Source: Achromobacter anxifer (lineage in GTDB: Bacteria > Pseudomonadota > Gammaproteobacteria > Burkholderiales > Burkholderiaceae_B). From it: 64,000 nucleotides of DNA. Positions 1 through 8,481 of this stretch are shown here, piece after piece. The stretch is taken from the NCBI RefSeq assembly GCF_903652925.1, contig NZ_CAHLAR010000001.1, forward strand, positions 1 through 64,000, given 5' to 3'. Each line of letters begins with the position of its first letter. Position 1 is the stretch's first letter. The translations under genes were made by a program, and so were the position numbers. The notes under the pieces are model-generated. The model worked only from the letters and a program-made list of their open reading frames with translations, was not told the DNA's origin and made no database searches.

Positions 1-554
1 ACCGAGCCGCCGGTGTCGCCGCCCAGCGCCAGCGGCGCCAGGCCGGCGGCCACGGCCACGCCTGCGCCGCTGGACGAACCGCCCGGCGCACGCGCGGCCT
101 GCGCATCCCAGGGGTTGCGCGCCGTGCCTTGGGTCGGGTTCTGGCCCGACAGGCCGAAGGCGAATTCGGTCATGCGGGTCTTGCCCAGCACCACCATGCC
201 TTGAGCGGCCAGCTTGTGCAGCGCCGCCGCCGTCTCGCCGCTGATCCGGCCCTGCAAGGCTTGCGAACCCAGGCTCGCGCTGACGCCTTCCCATTGCACG
301 CTGTCCTTCACCGCCACCGGCACGCCATGCAGCGGACCCAGCAGCATGCCCGCATCGCGCAGGCGGTCGGCGGCGTCGGCCTGGGCCAGCGCGCGCTCGG
401 CCGTGACTTCGCTGAAGGCGGCGAGCGCGGGGGCGCGCTCGATGCGGTCCAGGAAGTGGGTGGTGAGCTGGCGCGAACTCAGTTCGCGCCGGCGGAGGGC
501 GCCGGCCAGGGTCTGGGCGTCTTGGAAGTGCAGGGCGGTGTCTTGTGCTGGCAT
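1..554 (-). CDS. Amidase signature family hydrolase, N-terminal part (runs off the left edge)
   Basis: Amidase-signature enzymes hydrolyse carboxamides in the cytoplasm with a Ser-cisSer-Lys triad. On the minus strand an open frame starts at ATG 554-552 and is still open at base 1, giving about 184 residues of a family usually 450-500 long. The catalytic Lys lies in VAVKD (near residue 78), and the serine loop reads GGSSSGAGVAV, followed by GGDTGGS at the window edge. An ATG 9 bases further upstream (563-561) is equally possible; neither start has a strong Shine-Dalgarno. The gene follows the MFS transporter gene on the same strand, so import and hydrolysis of an amide is a reasonable guess, although a terminator lies between them. 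The family is certain; the substrate is unknown. Confidence 0.9.
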   Translation of the reverse strand, partial: MPAQDTALHFQDAQTLAGALRRRELSSRQLTTHFLDRIERAPALAAFSEVTAERALAQADAADRLRDAGMLLGPLHGVPVAVKDSVQWEGVSASLGSQALQGRISGETAAALHKLAAQGMVVLGKTRMTEFAFGLSGQNPTQGTARNPWDAQAARAPGGSSSGAGVAVAAGLAPLALGGDTGGS

Positions 555-566
555 GGGTCTCATCGG

Positions 567-604
567 AAAAGAAAAAGCTTTCCGGTCCTTGGTGAACCGG
601 AAAG
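567..604 (-). terminator. Rho-independent terminator after the MFS transporter gene
   Basis: Read on the minus strand, a perfect 9-bp stem (596-604 pairing with 578-586, arms CTTTCCGGT and ACCGGAAAG, 9-nt loop) is followed by C, TTTTT, C, TTTT. It lies just after the tandem stop codons of the MFS gene and ends within a few bases of the amidase start, so amidase expression depends on read-through or an unseen start. Confidence 0.8.
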
Positions 605-633
605 CGCGCGGACGTGATGCGGATCGTGGCTTA

Positions 634-1950
634 TTACTTCAGGGTCTGGCCCTTGGTCTCGGGCATGCGGATGAAAGTGATCAGCGTGATCACGGCGCCC
701 GCCAGCACGTAGTAGAAGAACCAGCGCTCCATGCCCTTGCTTTGCAGCCAGGTCAGCAGATAGGGCGTGGTGCCGCCCAGCAGCGCCACGACCAGGTTGT
801 ACGGCGTGCCGATGCCGACGGCGCGCACGCTGGTGGGGAACTGCTCCGACATGATGGCCGGCGCGATCGAGGTGTACATGGCGTACAGCACCAGGCCGAA
901 CAGTTCCACCGCCAGGATCGAGCCGAACGAGGGGCCCAGCGTGGTCATCAGCGGGTAGAAGAACACCAGGTAGCCGGCCGCGAAGAAGATCAGCTGCGGC
1001 TTGCGGCCGATGCGGTCGGACAGGATGCCGAACAGCGGCTGCACCAGCATGAACACGATCAGCGCGACGGTATTGGCGGCGAACGCGGTCTTGGGGTCGG
1101 CATGCACCTGGCGGATGGCGTAGGTGGGCACGTAGGCCACGAAGATGTAGAACGCGAACGTGGTCAGGATGGAAAAGCCCACGATGCGCAGCACTTCACG
1201 CGGATGGTCGCGCAGCAGGGTGCGCAGCGGCTGCTTTTCGATGCCGGCCTTCTTGGCGTGCGAGAACGCCTCGGTTTCCGGGATCGAGCGGCGGATCCAC
1301 ATGCCGGCCAGGCCGCCCAGCGCGCCCAGCAGGAACGGAATGCGCCAGCCCCAGGCGGCCATTTCAACCTTGCTCAGCGTCGAGGTCAGCACCCAGCCGA
1401 TGGCGGATGCGGCCAGGATGCCCACGGCGGCGCTGAAGAACACGAAGCTGGAATAGAAGCCGCGCTTGTTGGGCGGCGCCATTTCGGCCAGGAAGGTCGT
1501 GGCCGAGGCATACTCTCCGCCCAGCGACAGGCCTTGCAAGAGGCGCGCGGCGGTCAGCAGTAGCGGAGCGGCCAGGCCGATGGTGGCGTAGGTGGGGGTG
1601 ATGGCGATGATCAGCGAACCGCCGGCCATCATTAGGATGGTCAGGCCCAGCGCGGCCTTGCGGCCGTAGCGGTCGGAGAAAATGCCCAGCAGCCAGCCGC
1701 CCACCGGACGCATGAAGAAGCCCACGGCGAAAATGCCGAAGGTTGCCAGCAGGGCGGTGGTTTCGTTGCCTTCGGGGAAGAACTGGCTGGAAAAGAAGAT
1801 GGCGAAGGACGCGTAGATGGTCCAGTCGAACCATTCGACCGCATTGCCTACACTACCGGCCAGGATGGTGCGCGAGCGGGAGACGGGCGCGGTGCCGGCC
1901 GAGGCGGCTGCCCCCTGCTGCTTGCGCAGGGGCGCTGAAGTGCTGCTCAT
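634..1950 (-). CDS. MFS transporter, metabolite:H+ symporter (MHS) type
   Basis: A 438-residue inner-membrane transporter of the major facilitator superfamily with about 12 hydrophobic segments. The opening VGNAVEWFDWTIY is the hallmark of the metabolite:H+ symporter group (ShiA, KgtP and citrate/proline symporters), which move organic acids or zwitterions with protons. The loop after helix 2 carries a DRYGRK motif, and DRIGRK recurs in the second half, as expected of the duplicated fold. ATG 1950 is chosen because GAGG stands just upstream; a longer frame from 1983 has no such site. It ends in two adjacent TAA codons. It is divergent from the Lrp/AsnC regulator and upstream of the amidase. 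The substrate cannot be read from the sequence. Confidence 0.88.
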   Translation of the reverse strand: MSSTSAPLRKQQGAAASAGTAPVSRSRTILAGSVGNAVEWFDWTIYASFAIFFSSQFFPEGNETTALLATFGIFAVGFFMRPVGGWLLGIFSDRYGRKAALGLTILMMAGGSLIIAITPTYATIGLAAPLLLTAARLLQGLSLGGEYASATTFLAEMAPPNKRGFYSSFVFFSAAVGILAASAIGWVLTSTLSKVEMAAWGWRIPFLLGALGGLAGMWIRRSIPETEAFSHAKKAGIEKQPLRTLLRDHPREVLRIVGFSILTTFAFYIFVAYVPTYAIRQVHADPKTAFAANTVALIVFMLVQPLFGILSDRIGRKPQLIFFAAGYLVFFYPLMTTLGPSFGSILAVELFGLVLYAMYTSIAPAIMSEQFPTSVRAVGIGTPYNLVVALLGGTTPYLLTWLQSKGMERWFFYYVLAGAVITLITFIRMPETKGQTLK

Positions 1951-2031
1951 GGAAACCTCAAATAAGAATTTATTTTTGGTCAAAAAGACCGTTTAATTTT
2001 GTGTTTTTATCAATGCGCGAACGTTAATTTA
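1951..2031. promoter_or_regulatory. AT-rich divergent control region between MFS and Lrp/AsnC genes
   Basis: This 81-bp gap is much more AT-rich than the genes. It holds a 14-bp near-palindrome at 1973-1986 (TTTTTG, two central bases, CAAAAA) and a 4-bp inverted repeat GGTC/GACC at 1978-1990. Lrp-family regulators often control a divergent neighbour, so this is the candidate operator. No clear -35/-10 pair could be assigned. Confidence 0.45.
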
Positions 2032-3009
2032 ATGAATATGGACACGTCAAGTAAGGGTAAGCCCCTAGCTCCGGGCCTGGACGAGACCGATCTCGCCTGT
2101 CTGATCGCGCTGCAGGCGGACCCGCGCGCTTCCTGGCGCGAGCTGGGCGCGGCCACCGGCATCGCCGAGCGCACGGTCGCGCGCCGCATCAAGCGCCTGA
2201 TGGACGCCGATGCCCTGCGTGTCATTGCCGAACCCGACCCCCTGGCCACCGGCCGGGGCGTGGTGCTGCATGCCTGGGTGCGCTGCCGTTCGGGCCGCGT
2301 GCCCGAGGTGGCGGACCAGCTGGCGCGGCTGGACATCAGCCAGCTCGTGGTCACCCTGGCCGGTTCCGCCGACCTGATGGCCGAACTGACGCTGGCGGAC
2401 GCGGCCGACATGCCGCACGTGGTCACGCGCGTGCTGCCGTCCATCGACGGCGTCGAGCACGTGGAGGCGCGGCTGGTGCTGCGGCCCTTCCGCCGCGCCG
2501 GCCAATGGCGCATCCAGGCTCAACCATCGGGCGCCGCCGAGACTGCCCCGCCGCAGCAGCCCGCCGCGCTGACGGACGCCGAACAGCGCATGGTCGCGCA
2601 CCTGATGCGAGACGGCCGCGCCAGCCTGGCCGAACTGGCCGAGCAGGCCGGCGTCAGCGAACCCACGGCGCAGCGCCTGCTGCAGCACATGGTGGAACGC
2701 CGCGCGCTGAGCTTCCGCGTGGAAGTGGAGCCGGCGCTGGTCGGCTTTCCGGTGGAGGCGGTGATCTCCGTGCAGGTGCGGCCGCAGGTGGTGGACGCAC
2801 TGGCCGCGCATCTGGCGCTGGACCCCAACACGCGCTGCCTGTTCGGCACCAGCGGCGCGTCGCAGCTGTTCTGGCATGTGCTGTGCCGCGACAGCCTGCA
2901 TCTATGGGACGTGGTGACGCGCCGCCTGGGCGAGCTGGACGGCGTGTTGCACAGCGAGGTCGGCGTGGTGATGCGGGCGCACAAGCGCTGCGGCATCGTG
3001 CGCGCCTAG
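2032..3009 (+). CDS. Lrp/AsnC-family regulator with two tandem copies of the family fold
   Basis: A DNA-binding transcription regulator of 325 residues, twice the usual 150-160. The first unit has an AsnC-type helix-turn-helix (LDETDLACLIALQADPRASW, then GIAERTVARRIKRL) and a ligand-binding half to about residue 165. A linker rich in Pro, Ala and Gln follows, then a second helix-turn-helix (LTDAEQRMVAHLMRDGRASL, GVSEPTAQRLLQHM) and a second ligand-binding half. Duplicated members are known in Burkholderiales. Starts are ATG 2032 or ATG 2038; neither has a good ribosome site. The gene is divergent from the MFS transporter and probably controls it and the amidase. The effector is unknown. Confidence 0.85.
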   Translation: MNMDTSSKGKPLAPGLDETDLACLIALQADPRASWRELGAATGIAERTVARRIKRLMDADALRVIAEPDPLATGRGVVLHAWVRCRSGRVPEVADQLARLDISQLVVTLAGSADLMAELTLADAADMPHVVTRVLPSIDGVEHVEARLVLRPFRRAGQWRIQAQPSGAAETAPPQQPAALTDAEQRMVAHLMRDGRASLAELAEQAGVSEPTAQRLLQHMVERRALSFRVEVEPALVGFPVEAVISVQVRPQVVDALAAHLALDPNTRCLFGTSGASQLFWHVLCRDSLHLWDVVTRRLGELDGVLHSEVGVVMRAHKRCGIVRA

Positions 3010-3020
3010 CCGGCGCCCTT

Positions 3021-3944
3021 TCACCAGACCGCGTCGTCCGAACCTGGAGCCCGCAGATGCCGCGCGAAGCGCTGCGACAGGAAGTCGACGAAGGCCAGCG
3101 TCTTGGCCGGCAGGTTGAGGCGTTCCGGATACAGCGCATGGATGTCGGCGGGCGGCGTGCGCCAGTCCGCCAGCACCGCGCGCAGGCGGCCGGCGCGCAG
3201 GTGCTCGGCGGTTTCCCATTCCGACCGCATCACGATGCCGTGGCCGTCCAGCGCCCATTCCAGCGCGCTCTGGCCGTCATTGGAACTGAGCGGTCCGCGC
3301 ACCTTCACGGTCTCCGCGCGCAGGCCCGATTCCAGGCGCCATGTGCCGTAGGCCACGTCGTTTTCGCGCACCACGATGCAGCGGTGGCGCTGCAGGTCGC
3401 CCGGCGTCCGCGGCTCGCCATAGGTGTCCAGATAGCGCGGCGACGCGCACAGCAGCCGGCGGTTGGAGGCGATCTTGCGCGCGGTCAGGCGCGCGTCGGG
3501 CAGGTCGCCGAAGCGCACCGCCACGTCGAAGCCTTCCTCGATCAGGTTCAGCGGCCTGTCGGTCAGGCGCATCTGCACTTCCACTTCCGGGTATTGGCGG
3601 GCGAAGTCCGACACCGCGGGCACGATGTGGGCGCGTCCGAAGCCGAAGGTCGCGTTCAGCCGCAACAGGCCCTGGGGCCGGGCGCGGGCGCTCGATACCG
3701 AACGTTCCAGCGCCTCCAGGTCCGTCAGGATGCGTCCGCCCTCGGCCAGGTACAGCTCGCCTTCCTGCGTGACGCTGACGCGGCGGGTGGTGCGGTTCAG
3801 CAGCCGCACGCCCAGGCGCTGTTCCAGCTTGGCCAGGCGGGTGCTGACGGCGGGCGGCGTCAGCCCCAGTTCGCGCGCGGCGGCGGACAGGTTGCCGTGC
3901 TTCACCACCAGCGAAAAGAAGGCGAGATCCGATAGGGCGTCCAT
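3021..3944 (-). CDS. LysR-family transcriptional regulator
   Basis: A 307-residue LysR-type regulator of typical length. The N-terminal winged helix (residues 1-60) is clear: FFSLVVKHGNLSAAARELGL, then PPAVSTRLAKLEQRLGVRLL and NRTTRRVSVTQEG. The rest is the periplasmic-binding-like effector domain. It resembles the common LysR subgroup that prefers short helix 1 variants with MDALSDL at the start. It is convergent with the Lrp gene (11 bp apart) and divergent from the Bug/LeuCD operon across a 126-bp AT-rich gap. Known practice for the family makes it the probable regulator of that operon. No Shine-Dalgarno is visible before ATG 3944. Confidence 0.9.
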   Translation of the reverse strand: MDALSDLAFFSLVVKHGNLSAAARELGLTPPAVSTRLAKLEQRLGVRLLNRTTRRVSVTQEGELYLAEGGRILTDLEALERSVSSARARPQGLLRLNATFGFGRAHIVPAVSDFARQYPEVEVQMRLTDRPLNLIEEGFDVAVRFGDLPDARLTARKIASNRRLLCASPRYLDTYGEPRTPGDLQRHRCIVVRENDVAYGTWRLESGLRAETVKVRGPLSSNDGQSALEWALDGHGIVMRSEWETAEHLRAGRLRAVLADWRTPPADIHALYPERLNLPAKTLAFVDFLSQRFARHLRAPGSDDAVW

Positions 3945-4070
3945 GCGCTTATTTATAAACTGAATTTAATAAAGCTTTATCGCGTTCATTAATTATAAGA
4001 ACCGGACCGGCCTATACACTGGACTCGCCAACATAGAGCCGCCTGACGCGGCCAAACGAGGAGACCAGGA
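3945..4070. promoter_or_regulatory. Divergent LysR/Bug control region with 12-bp perfect palindrome
   Basis: The gap holds a perfect palindrome ATAAAGCTTTAT at 3969-3980 in an AT-rich stretch, the expected place for a LysR-type operator. TATACA at 4013-4018 could serve as the -10 of the Bug operon, but no matching -35 was found at normal spacing. GGAG at 4059-4062 is the ribosome site of the Bug gene. Confidence 0.45.
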
Positions 4071-5051
4071 ATGAAGATCAAGAAAGCGGCCGGCGCCTTG
4101 TGCGCGGCCATCGCCGCATCCTGTTGGGTCCAGCCGGCGCTTGCCGCCGACGCCTTTCCCGCGCGCGCCGTGACGCTGATCGTGCCGTTCGCGCCCGGCG
4201 GCAGCGTGGACATCGCCGCGCGCCTGATTTCCGACGCCTGGGGCCGCGCGCTGGGCCAGAGCGTGATCGTGGAGAACCGCGCCGGCGCCTCCGGCAACAT
4301 TGGCATGGCCGCGGTGGCGCGCGCCGAGCCCAACGGCTACACGCTGGCCGTCAACACCATGTCGCTGGCCATCAATCCGGCGCTGTTCCAGAGCATGCCG
4401 TTCGACACGCAGAAGGATCTGCGCTCGGTCGGCACGATAGGCACCTCGCAGCACGTGCTGACGGTGACCAACAGCCTGCCGGTCGCCAACGTGGCCGAGC
4501 TGCTGGCCTACGTGCGGGCGCGGCCCGCCAACGAGCTGAGCTTCGGTTCGGCGGGCACGGGCAGCACCTTCCACATGGCCGCGGAGTTGTTCAAGTCGGT
4601 GTCGAAGACGCAGATCCTGCACGTGCCGTACAAGGGCGGCGGCCCGGCCATGGTCGACACCATCAGCGGCCAGGTGCAGATGAGCTTTCCGGTGCTGTCC
4701 GCGGCCAAGCCGCAGGTGGACGGCAAGAAGCTCAAGGCGCTGGGCGTGACCGGCACGACCCGTTCGCCGCTGCTGCCCGACGTGCCCACCATCGCCGAGT
4801 CGGGCCTGCCCGGCTATGAGTTCAATACCTGGTTCGTGATCAGCGCGCCCGCGGGCACGCCGCAAGCGGTCATCGACACGCTGAACGCCAAGCTCGAACA
4901 GGCGCTGCGTTCGCCGGAACTGGCGCAGCGCATGGGCCGGGAAGGCTTCGATCCGCTGATTTCCTCGCCGGCCAAGACCGACGCCATGGTGGCCGCCGAG
5001 ATGACGCGCTGGGCCGGCATCGTCAAGGACGCCGGCATCCAGGCCAACTGA
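4071..5051 (+). CDS. Bug/TctC-family periplasmic solute-binding protein
   Basis: A 326-residue periplasmic binding protein of the Bug (TctC) family, which captures small carboxylates or related acids. The signal peptide is clear: MKIKKAAGALCAAIAASCW, hydrophobic core, then PALA-ADAFP. The mature start FPARAVTLIVPFAPGGSVD and the NRAGASGNIG block near residue 65 are family signatures. No TctA/TctB membrane subunits are nearby, so it is one of the many orphan Bug proteins typical of Bordetella-like genomes. It is the first gene of an operon with the LeuC-like, LeuD-like and hydrolase genes (24 bp to the next gene). GAGGAG precedes the start. Confidence 0.92.
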   Translation: MKIKKAAGALCAAIAASCWVQPALAADAFPARAVTLIVPFAPGGSVDIAARLISDAWGRALGQSVIVENRAGASGNIGMAAVARAEPNGYTLAVNTMSLAINPALFQSMPFDTQKDLRSVGTIGTSQHVLTVTNSLPVANVAELLAYVRARPANELSFGSAGTGSTFHMAAELFKSVSKTQILHVPYKGGGPAMVDTISGQVQMSFPVLSAAKPQVDGKKLKALGVTGTTRSPLLPDVPTIAESGLPGYEFNTWFVISAPAGTPQAVIDTLNAKLEQALRSPELAQRMGREGFDPLISSPAKTDAMVAAEMTRWAGIVKDAGIQAN

Positions 5052-5074
5052 CATTCCATCGAAGGACGCAAGAC

Positions 5075-6496
5075 ATGCGCGGCATGACGCTGTACGACAA
5101 ACTGGTGGCCAGCCATGAGGTGGCCCGCATCGACGACGAGCACATCCTGCTTTACGTCGACCTGCACATCATGAACGAATACACCAGCCCGCAAGCCTTC
5201 AGCGGCCTGGCCGCGCGCGGGCGCGGCGTGCTGCGCCCGAGGCAGCAGATGGCGGTGGTGGACCACATCATCCCGACGCATCCGGTACCGGCGGCGCTGC
5301 GCGTGATCGCCGACGACGCGTCATCGCGCCAGGCGCTCAACCTCAAGCGCAATTGCGAAGCGCAGGACATCGCGCTGTTCGACACGACCGATCCGCTGCA
5401 AGGCATCGAGCACGTGATCGCGCCCGAGCACGGCATGATCCTGCCGGGCATGGTGGTGCTGTGCGGCGACAGCCACACCACCACCTACGGCGCGCTGGGG
5501 GCGCTGGGCTTCGGCATCGGCACCTCCGAGGTCGAGCACGTGCTGGCCACGCAGACGCTGGCCTACCGCGTGGCGCGCAACATGCGCATCCGCATCGACG
5601 GCGCGCTGCCGGCCGGCGTCACCGCCAAGGACCTGGTGATCTGCGTGGTGCATCGCATCGGCGCGCAGGGCGCGCGCGGGCATGCGGTGGAGTACTGCGG
5701 CGAGGCCATCGCCGCGCTGTCCGCCGAGGCCCGCATGACCTTGTGCAACATGACGGTGGAGGCTGGCGCCCGCGCCGCGCTGATCGCGCCGGATGCGGTC
5801 ACCGACGCCTACGTCGCCGCGCATGCGCCTGAACTGCAGGGCGAGGCGCTGGCGCAGGCGCGCGCCCACTGGACCACGCTGCGCACGGACGCGGATGCCG
5901 TGTTCGATGCCGAGCACGTGATGGACGCGGCGGCGGTCGCGCCCTTCGTCACCTGGGGCACCAGCCCGGACCAGGCCATGCCGGTGGACGGCGTGGTGCC
6001 TGATCCGCAAGCCGAGCCCGACGCGCTGGCCCGCCTGGCGCTGGAGAAGGCCATGGACTACATCGGCCTGGCGCCGGGTATGCCGATAGCCGGCCTGCCG
6101 ATAGACCGCGTGTTCATCGGCTCCTGCACCAACGGGCGCATCGAGGACCTGCGCGCCGCCGCGGCCGTGGTGCGCGGCCGCAAGGTGGCCGCCGGCGTGC
6201 GCGCCATGGTGGTGCCCGGATCGGGCGCGGTGCGCGCCCAGGCCGAGGCCGAGGGCGTGGCGGCGCAATTGATCGAGGCGGGCTTCGAATGGCGCCAGCC
6301 GGGCTGTTCCATGTGCCTGGCCATGAACGACGACGTGCTGAGCCCGGGCGAGCGCTGCGCCTCCACCACCAACCGCAATTTCGAGGGCCGGCAGGGGCGC
6401 GCGGGCCGCACGCACCTGATGAGCCCCGCCATGGCTGCCGCCGCCGCGCTGGCCGGCCGCATCGTCGACGTACGCGCCTGGGAGCAACAAGCATGA
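5075..6496 (+). CDS. leuC: LeuC-like aconitase-family dehydratase, large subunit
   Basis: The 473-residue catalytic subunit of an isopropylmalate-isomerase-type hydro-lyase. The three [4Fe-4S] cysteines are present at 351 (SCTNGR), 411 and 414 (GCSMC), with the 60/3 spacing of LeuC. CGDSHTTTYGALGALGFGIG and DHIIPTHP-like substrate motifs are also seen. ATG 5075 follows GAAGGA. The gene overlaps the small-subunit gene by 4 bp. No leuA, leuB or asd neighbours are present, and the setting (Bug protein, hydrolase, LysR) is catabolic. It may therefore be a second copy acting on another 2- or 3-substituted malate such as citramalate/citraconate or dimethylmalate; that is inference. The family is certain, the substrate is not. 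Confidence 0.88.
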   Translation: MRGMTLYDKLVASHEVARIDDEHILLYVDLHIMNEYTSPQAFSGLAARGRGVLRPRQQMAVVDHIIPTHPVPAALRVIADDASSRQALNLKRNCEAQDIALFDTTDPLQGIEHVIAPEHGMILPGMVVLCGDSHTTTYGALGALGFGIGTSEVEHVLATQTLAYRVARNMRIRIDGALPAGVTAKDLVICVVHRIGAQGARGHAVEYCGEAIAALSAEARMTLCNMTVEAGARAALIAPDAVTDAYVAAHAPELQGEALAQARAHWTTLRTDADAVFDAEHVMDAAAVAPFVTWGTSPDQAMPVDGVVPDPQAEPDALARLALEKAMDYIGLAPGMPIAGLPIDRVFIGSCTNGRIEDLRAAAAVVRGRKVAAGVRAMVVPGSGAVRAQAEAEGVAAQLIEAGFEWRQPGCSMCLAMNDDVLSPGERCASTTNRNFEGRQGRAGRTHLMSPAMAAAAALAGRIVDVRAWEQQA

Positions 6497-7140
6497 CCGC
6501 AACGATGGAAGGCATTGCCGCGCCGCTGCCTTTTTCCAATCTGGACACCGACCAGATCATGCCCAAGCAGTTCCTGCGCATCATCGACAAGGCAGGGCTG
6601 GACCGGGGGCTGCTGCATGATCTGCGCTTTGACGGGAATGGCGCGCCCAGGGCCGACTTCGTGCTGAACCGGCCGGCCTATGCCGGCGCGTCCATCGTGG
6701 TGGCGGGGCCGAATTTCGGCTGCGGTTCCAGCCGCGAGCACGCCGTGTGGGGCTTGCAGCAGTTCGGCATCCGCGCCGTGATCGCGCCCAGCTTCGGCGA
6801 GATCTTCTACTTCAATGCGGTGAATAATGGCCTCTTGCTGATCAGCCTGGCGCCGGCCGAGATCGACGCCCTGCTGGCCCAGGTGTCGGTTGCGGCCAGC
6901 AACCGCGTGCAGATCGACGTGGCTGCCGGGCGCGTCACGGCCGCGGACGGCTGGACGGCGGACTTCACGCTGCCGGAGCGGCATCGCCGCATGTACGTCC
7001 AGGGGCAGGACATGGTGGGCGCATCATTGCAGCAGCTGGACGAGGTGGAACGTTTCGAGGCCCGCCATTGGGCGAGCCATCCGTGGATGAAAGACCTGGC
7101 GCGCCGCGTGCGCGACCGCCTGGACCGAGAGGCCGTATGA
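6493..7140 (+). CDS. leuD: LeuD-like dehydratase, small subunit
   Basis: The 215-residue swivel-domain partner of the LeuC-like protein (E. coli LeuD is about 200). Family motifs are FSNLDTDQIMPKQFL near the N-terminus, which carries substrate contacts, and NFGCGSSREHAVWGL followed by FGEIFYFNAVNNGLL. The start ATG 6493 overlaps the leuC-like stop as ATGA, and the stop overlaps the next start the same way, so the three proteins are translationally coupled. Small subunits largely decide which side chain of the malate fits. Comparing this one with the biosynthetic LeuD elsewhere in the genome would be informative. Confidence 0.88.
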   Translation: MTATMEGIAAPLPFSNLDTDQIMPKQFLRIIDKAGLDRGLLHDLRFDGNGAPRADFVLNRPAYAGASIVVAGPNFGCGSSREHAVWGLQQFGIRAVIAPSFGEIFYFNAVNNGLLLISLAPAEIDALLAQVSVAASNRVQIDVAAGRVTAADGWTADFTLPERHRRMYVQGQDMVGASLQQLDEVERFEARHWASHPWMKDLARRVRDRLDREAV

Positions 7141-8054
7141 CCGCATTCTTCGACCTGCCCGTGCGCCGCATCGCCGCCAACGGCGTGGAGATCGCCGCCC
7201 GGGTCGGCGGTTCGGGACCGCCGCTGCTGCTGTTGCACGGGCATCCCCAGACCCACGCCATCTGGCACCGCGTCTGGCCGGAACTGACGCGCCACCGCAC
7301 TTGCGTGGCGGCGGACCTGCGCGGCTACGGGGACAGCGGCAAGCCCGCCGCGTCGCCGGACCACTCGGCCCATTCCAAGCGCGAGATGGCGGCCGACATG
7401 GTCGGGCTGATGCGGGCCTTGGGGCACGAACGCTTCGAAGTGCTGGCGCACGACCGCGGCGCGCGGGTGGCGCACCGGCTGGCGCTGGACCATCCCGCCG
7501 TCGTCAGCCGCATGATGCTGCTGGACATTGCGCCCACGCTGGACATGTACGAAGGCACCACGCGCGCCTTCGCCCAGGCCTATTTCCACTGGTTCTGGCT
7601 GATCCAGCCCGCGCCCTTGCCCGAGACCATGATCGAGCGCGATCCGGTGTTCTACCTGCGTTCCGTGATGGGCGGCAGGCCTGGCGGGCTGGCGCACTTT
7701 TCCGCCGAGGCCATGGCCGAATACGAGCGCACGGCGCGCCTGCCCGGCTGGGCCACCGGCCTTTGCGAGGACTACCGCGCGTCCGCCACGCTGGACCTGG
7801 AGCATGACCGCGCCGGCCGGGCAGCCGGCGAGCGCCTGCGCCTGCCGCTGCGCGTGCTGTGGGGCGAGCGCGGCGCGGTGGGCCGGAACTTCGACGTGCT
7901 GGCGCTGTGGCGCGGGGTGGCGGACGAGGTTTCCGGCGGTCCGCTGCCGGGCGCGCACTATCTGGCGGAAGAGTGTCCGGACGCGTTGCTGGAGCAGGCG
8001 GCGGCGTTCTTCGAATGGGACCGGGACGGCCGTTCCGAGGCGGCCGCGTCCTGA
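7137..8054 (+). CDS. Alpha/beta hydrolase of the haloacetate (fluoroacetate) dehalogenase type
   Basis: A 305-residue cytosolic alpha/beta-fold hydrolase. The nucleophile elbow reads AHDRGAR, so the nucleophile is Asp106 rather than Ser. Arg107 and Arg110, Asp130, the FHWFW segment (His151, Trp152), Tyr213 and His274 (GAHYLAEE) line up with the catalytic and halide-binding residues known for fluoroacetate dehalogenase (Asp110, Arg111, Arg114, Asp134, His155, Trp156, Tyr219, His280), with a constant offset of 4 and then 6. Such enzymes cleave C-F or C-Cl bonds of haloacetates, although some relatives are epoxide hydrolases. ATG 7137 overlaps the leuD-like stop. It is the last gene of the operon. 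Residue matching was done by eye from memory of the family. Confidence 0.85.
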   Translation: MTAFFDLPVRRIAANGVEIAARVGGSGPPLLLLHGHPQTHAIWHRVWPELTRHRTCVAADLRGYGDSGKPAASPDHSAHSKREMAADMVGLMRALGHERFEVLAHDRGARVAHRLALDHPAVVSRMMLLDIAPTLDMYEGTTRAFAQAYFHWFWLIQPAPLPETMIERDPVFYLRSVMGGRPGGLAHFSAEAMAEYERTARLPGWATGLCEDYRASATLDLEHDRAGRAAGERLRLPLRVLWGERGAVGRNFDVLALWRGVADEVSGGPLPGAHYLAEECPDALLEQAAAFFEWDRDGRSEAAAS

Positions 8055-8167
8055 ATTCAGGGGCGTTTTGTGGCGTCTAGCACCCCGCGCGCGGGCTGGC
8101 AGCCAAGCCCGGGCGGGGCATAGGGCCTTCCAAAAGGGGACGCACTGCGGGTGTTAACCTACGCCCG

Positions 8168-8404
8168 ATGAATCAGCACCACGTCGACCTTTCCAAACTT
8201 CCCGATGCCGAAGACGCGCAACGCGCCTTCAAGGCCTCGGATTCGCCCTGCGTGGCCGTCTGCTCCACCTTGTTCGACGACATTTGCCGCGGCTGCGGCC
8301 GCACCGCCATGGAAGTCGCCAACTGGGTCTTCATGACGGAAGAGGAAAAGCGCGAAGTCTGGGTGCGCATCACGGCGCAAGGGTATCCCCGCCGCAACAA
8401 TTAG
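8168..8404 (+). CDS. DUF1289 small cysteine-rich protein
   Basis: A 78-residue protein of the DUF1289 family, whose function is not established. The family core is complete: SPCVAVC, then ICRGCGRT with four cysteines that could bind a metal, then EVANWVFMTEEEKREVW. There is no signal peptide, so it is expected in the cytoplasm. No convincing ribosome site is seen before ATG 8168. It is on the same strand as the glycosyltransferase that follows 77 bp later, and is probably separate from the dehalogenase operon, whose stop is 113 bp upstream. Confidence 0.85.
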   Translation: MNQHHVDLSKLPDAEDAQRAFKASDSPCVAVCSTLFDDICRGCGRTAMEVANWVFMTEEEKREVWVRITAQGYPRRNN

Positions 8405-8481
8405 CGCCGGGCCTGCGGGCCGTCTTGGGCATGTCACATGGCGCGGGCTAAATCGCGCTATTGCCCACTTCCGGCCCCATC

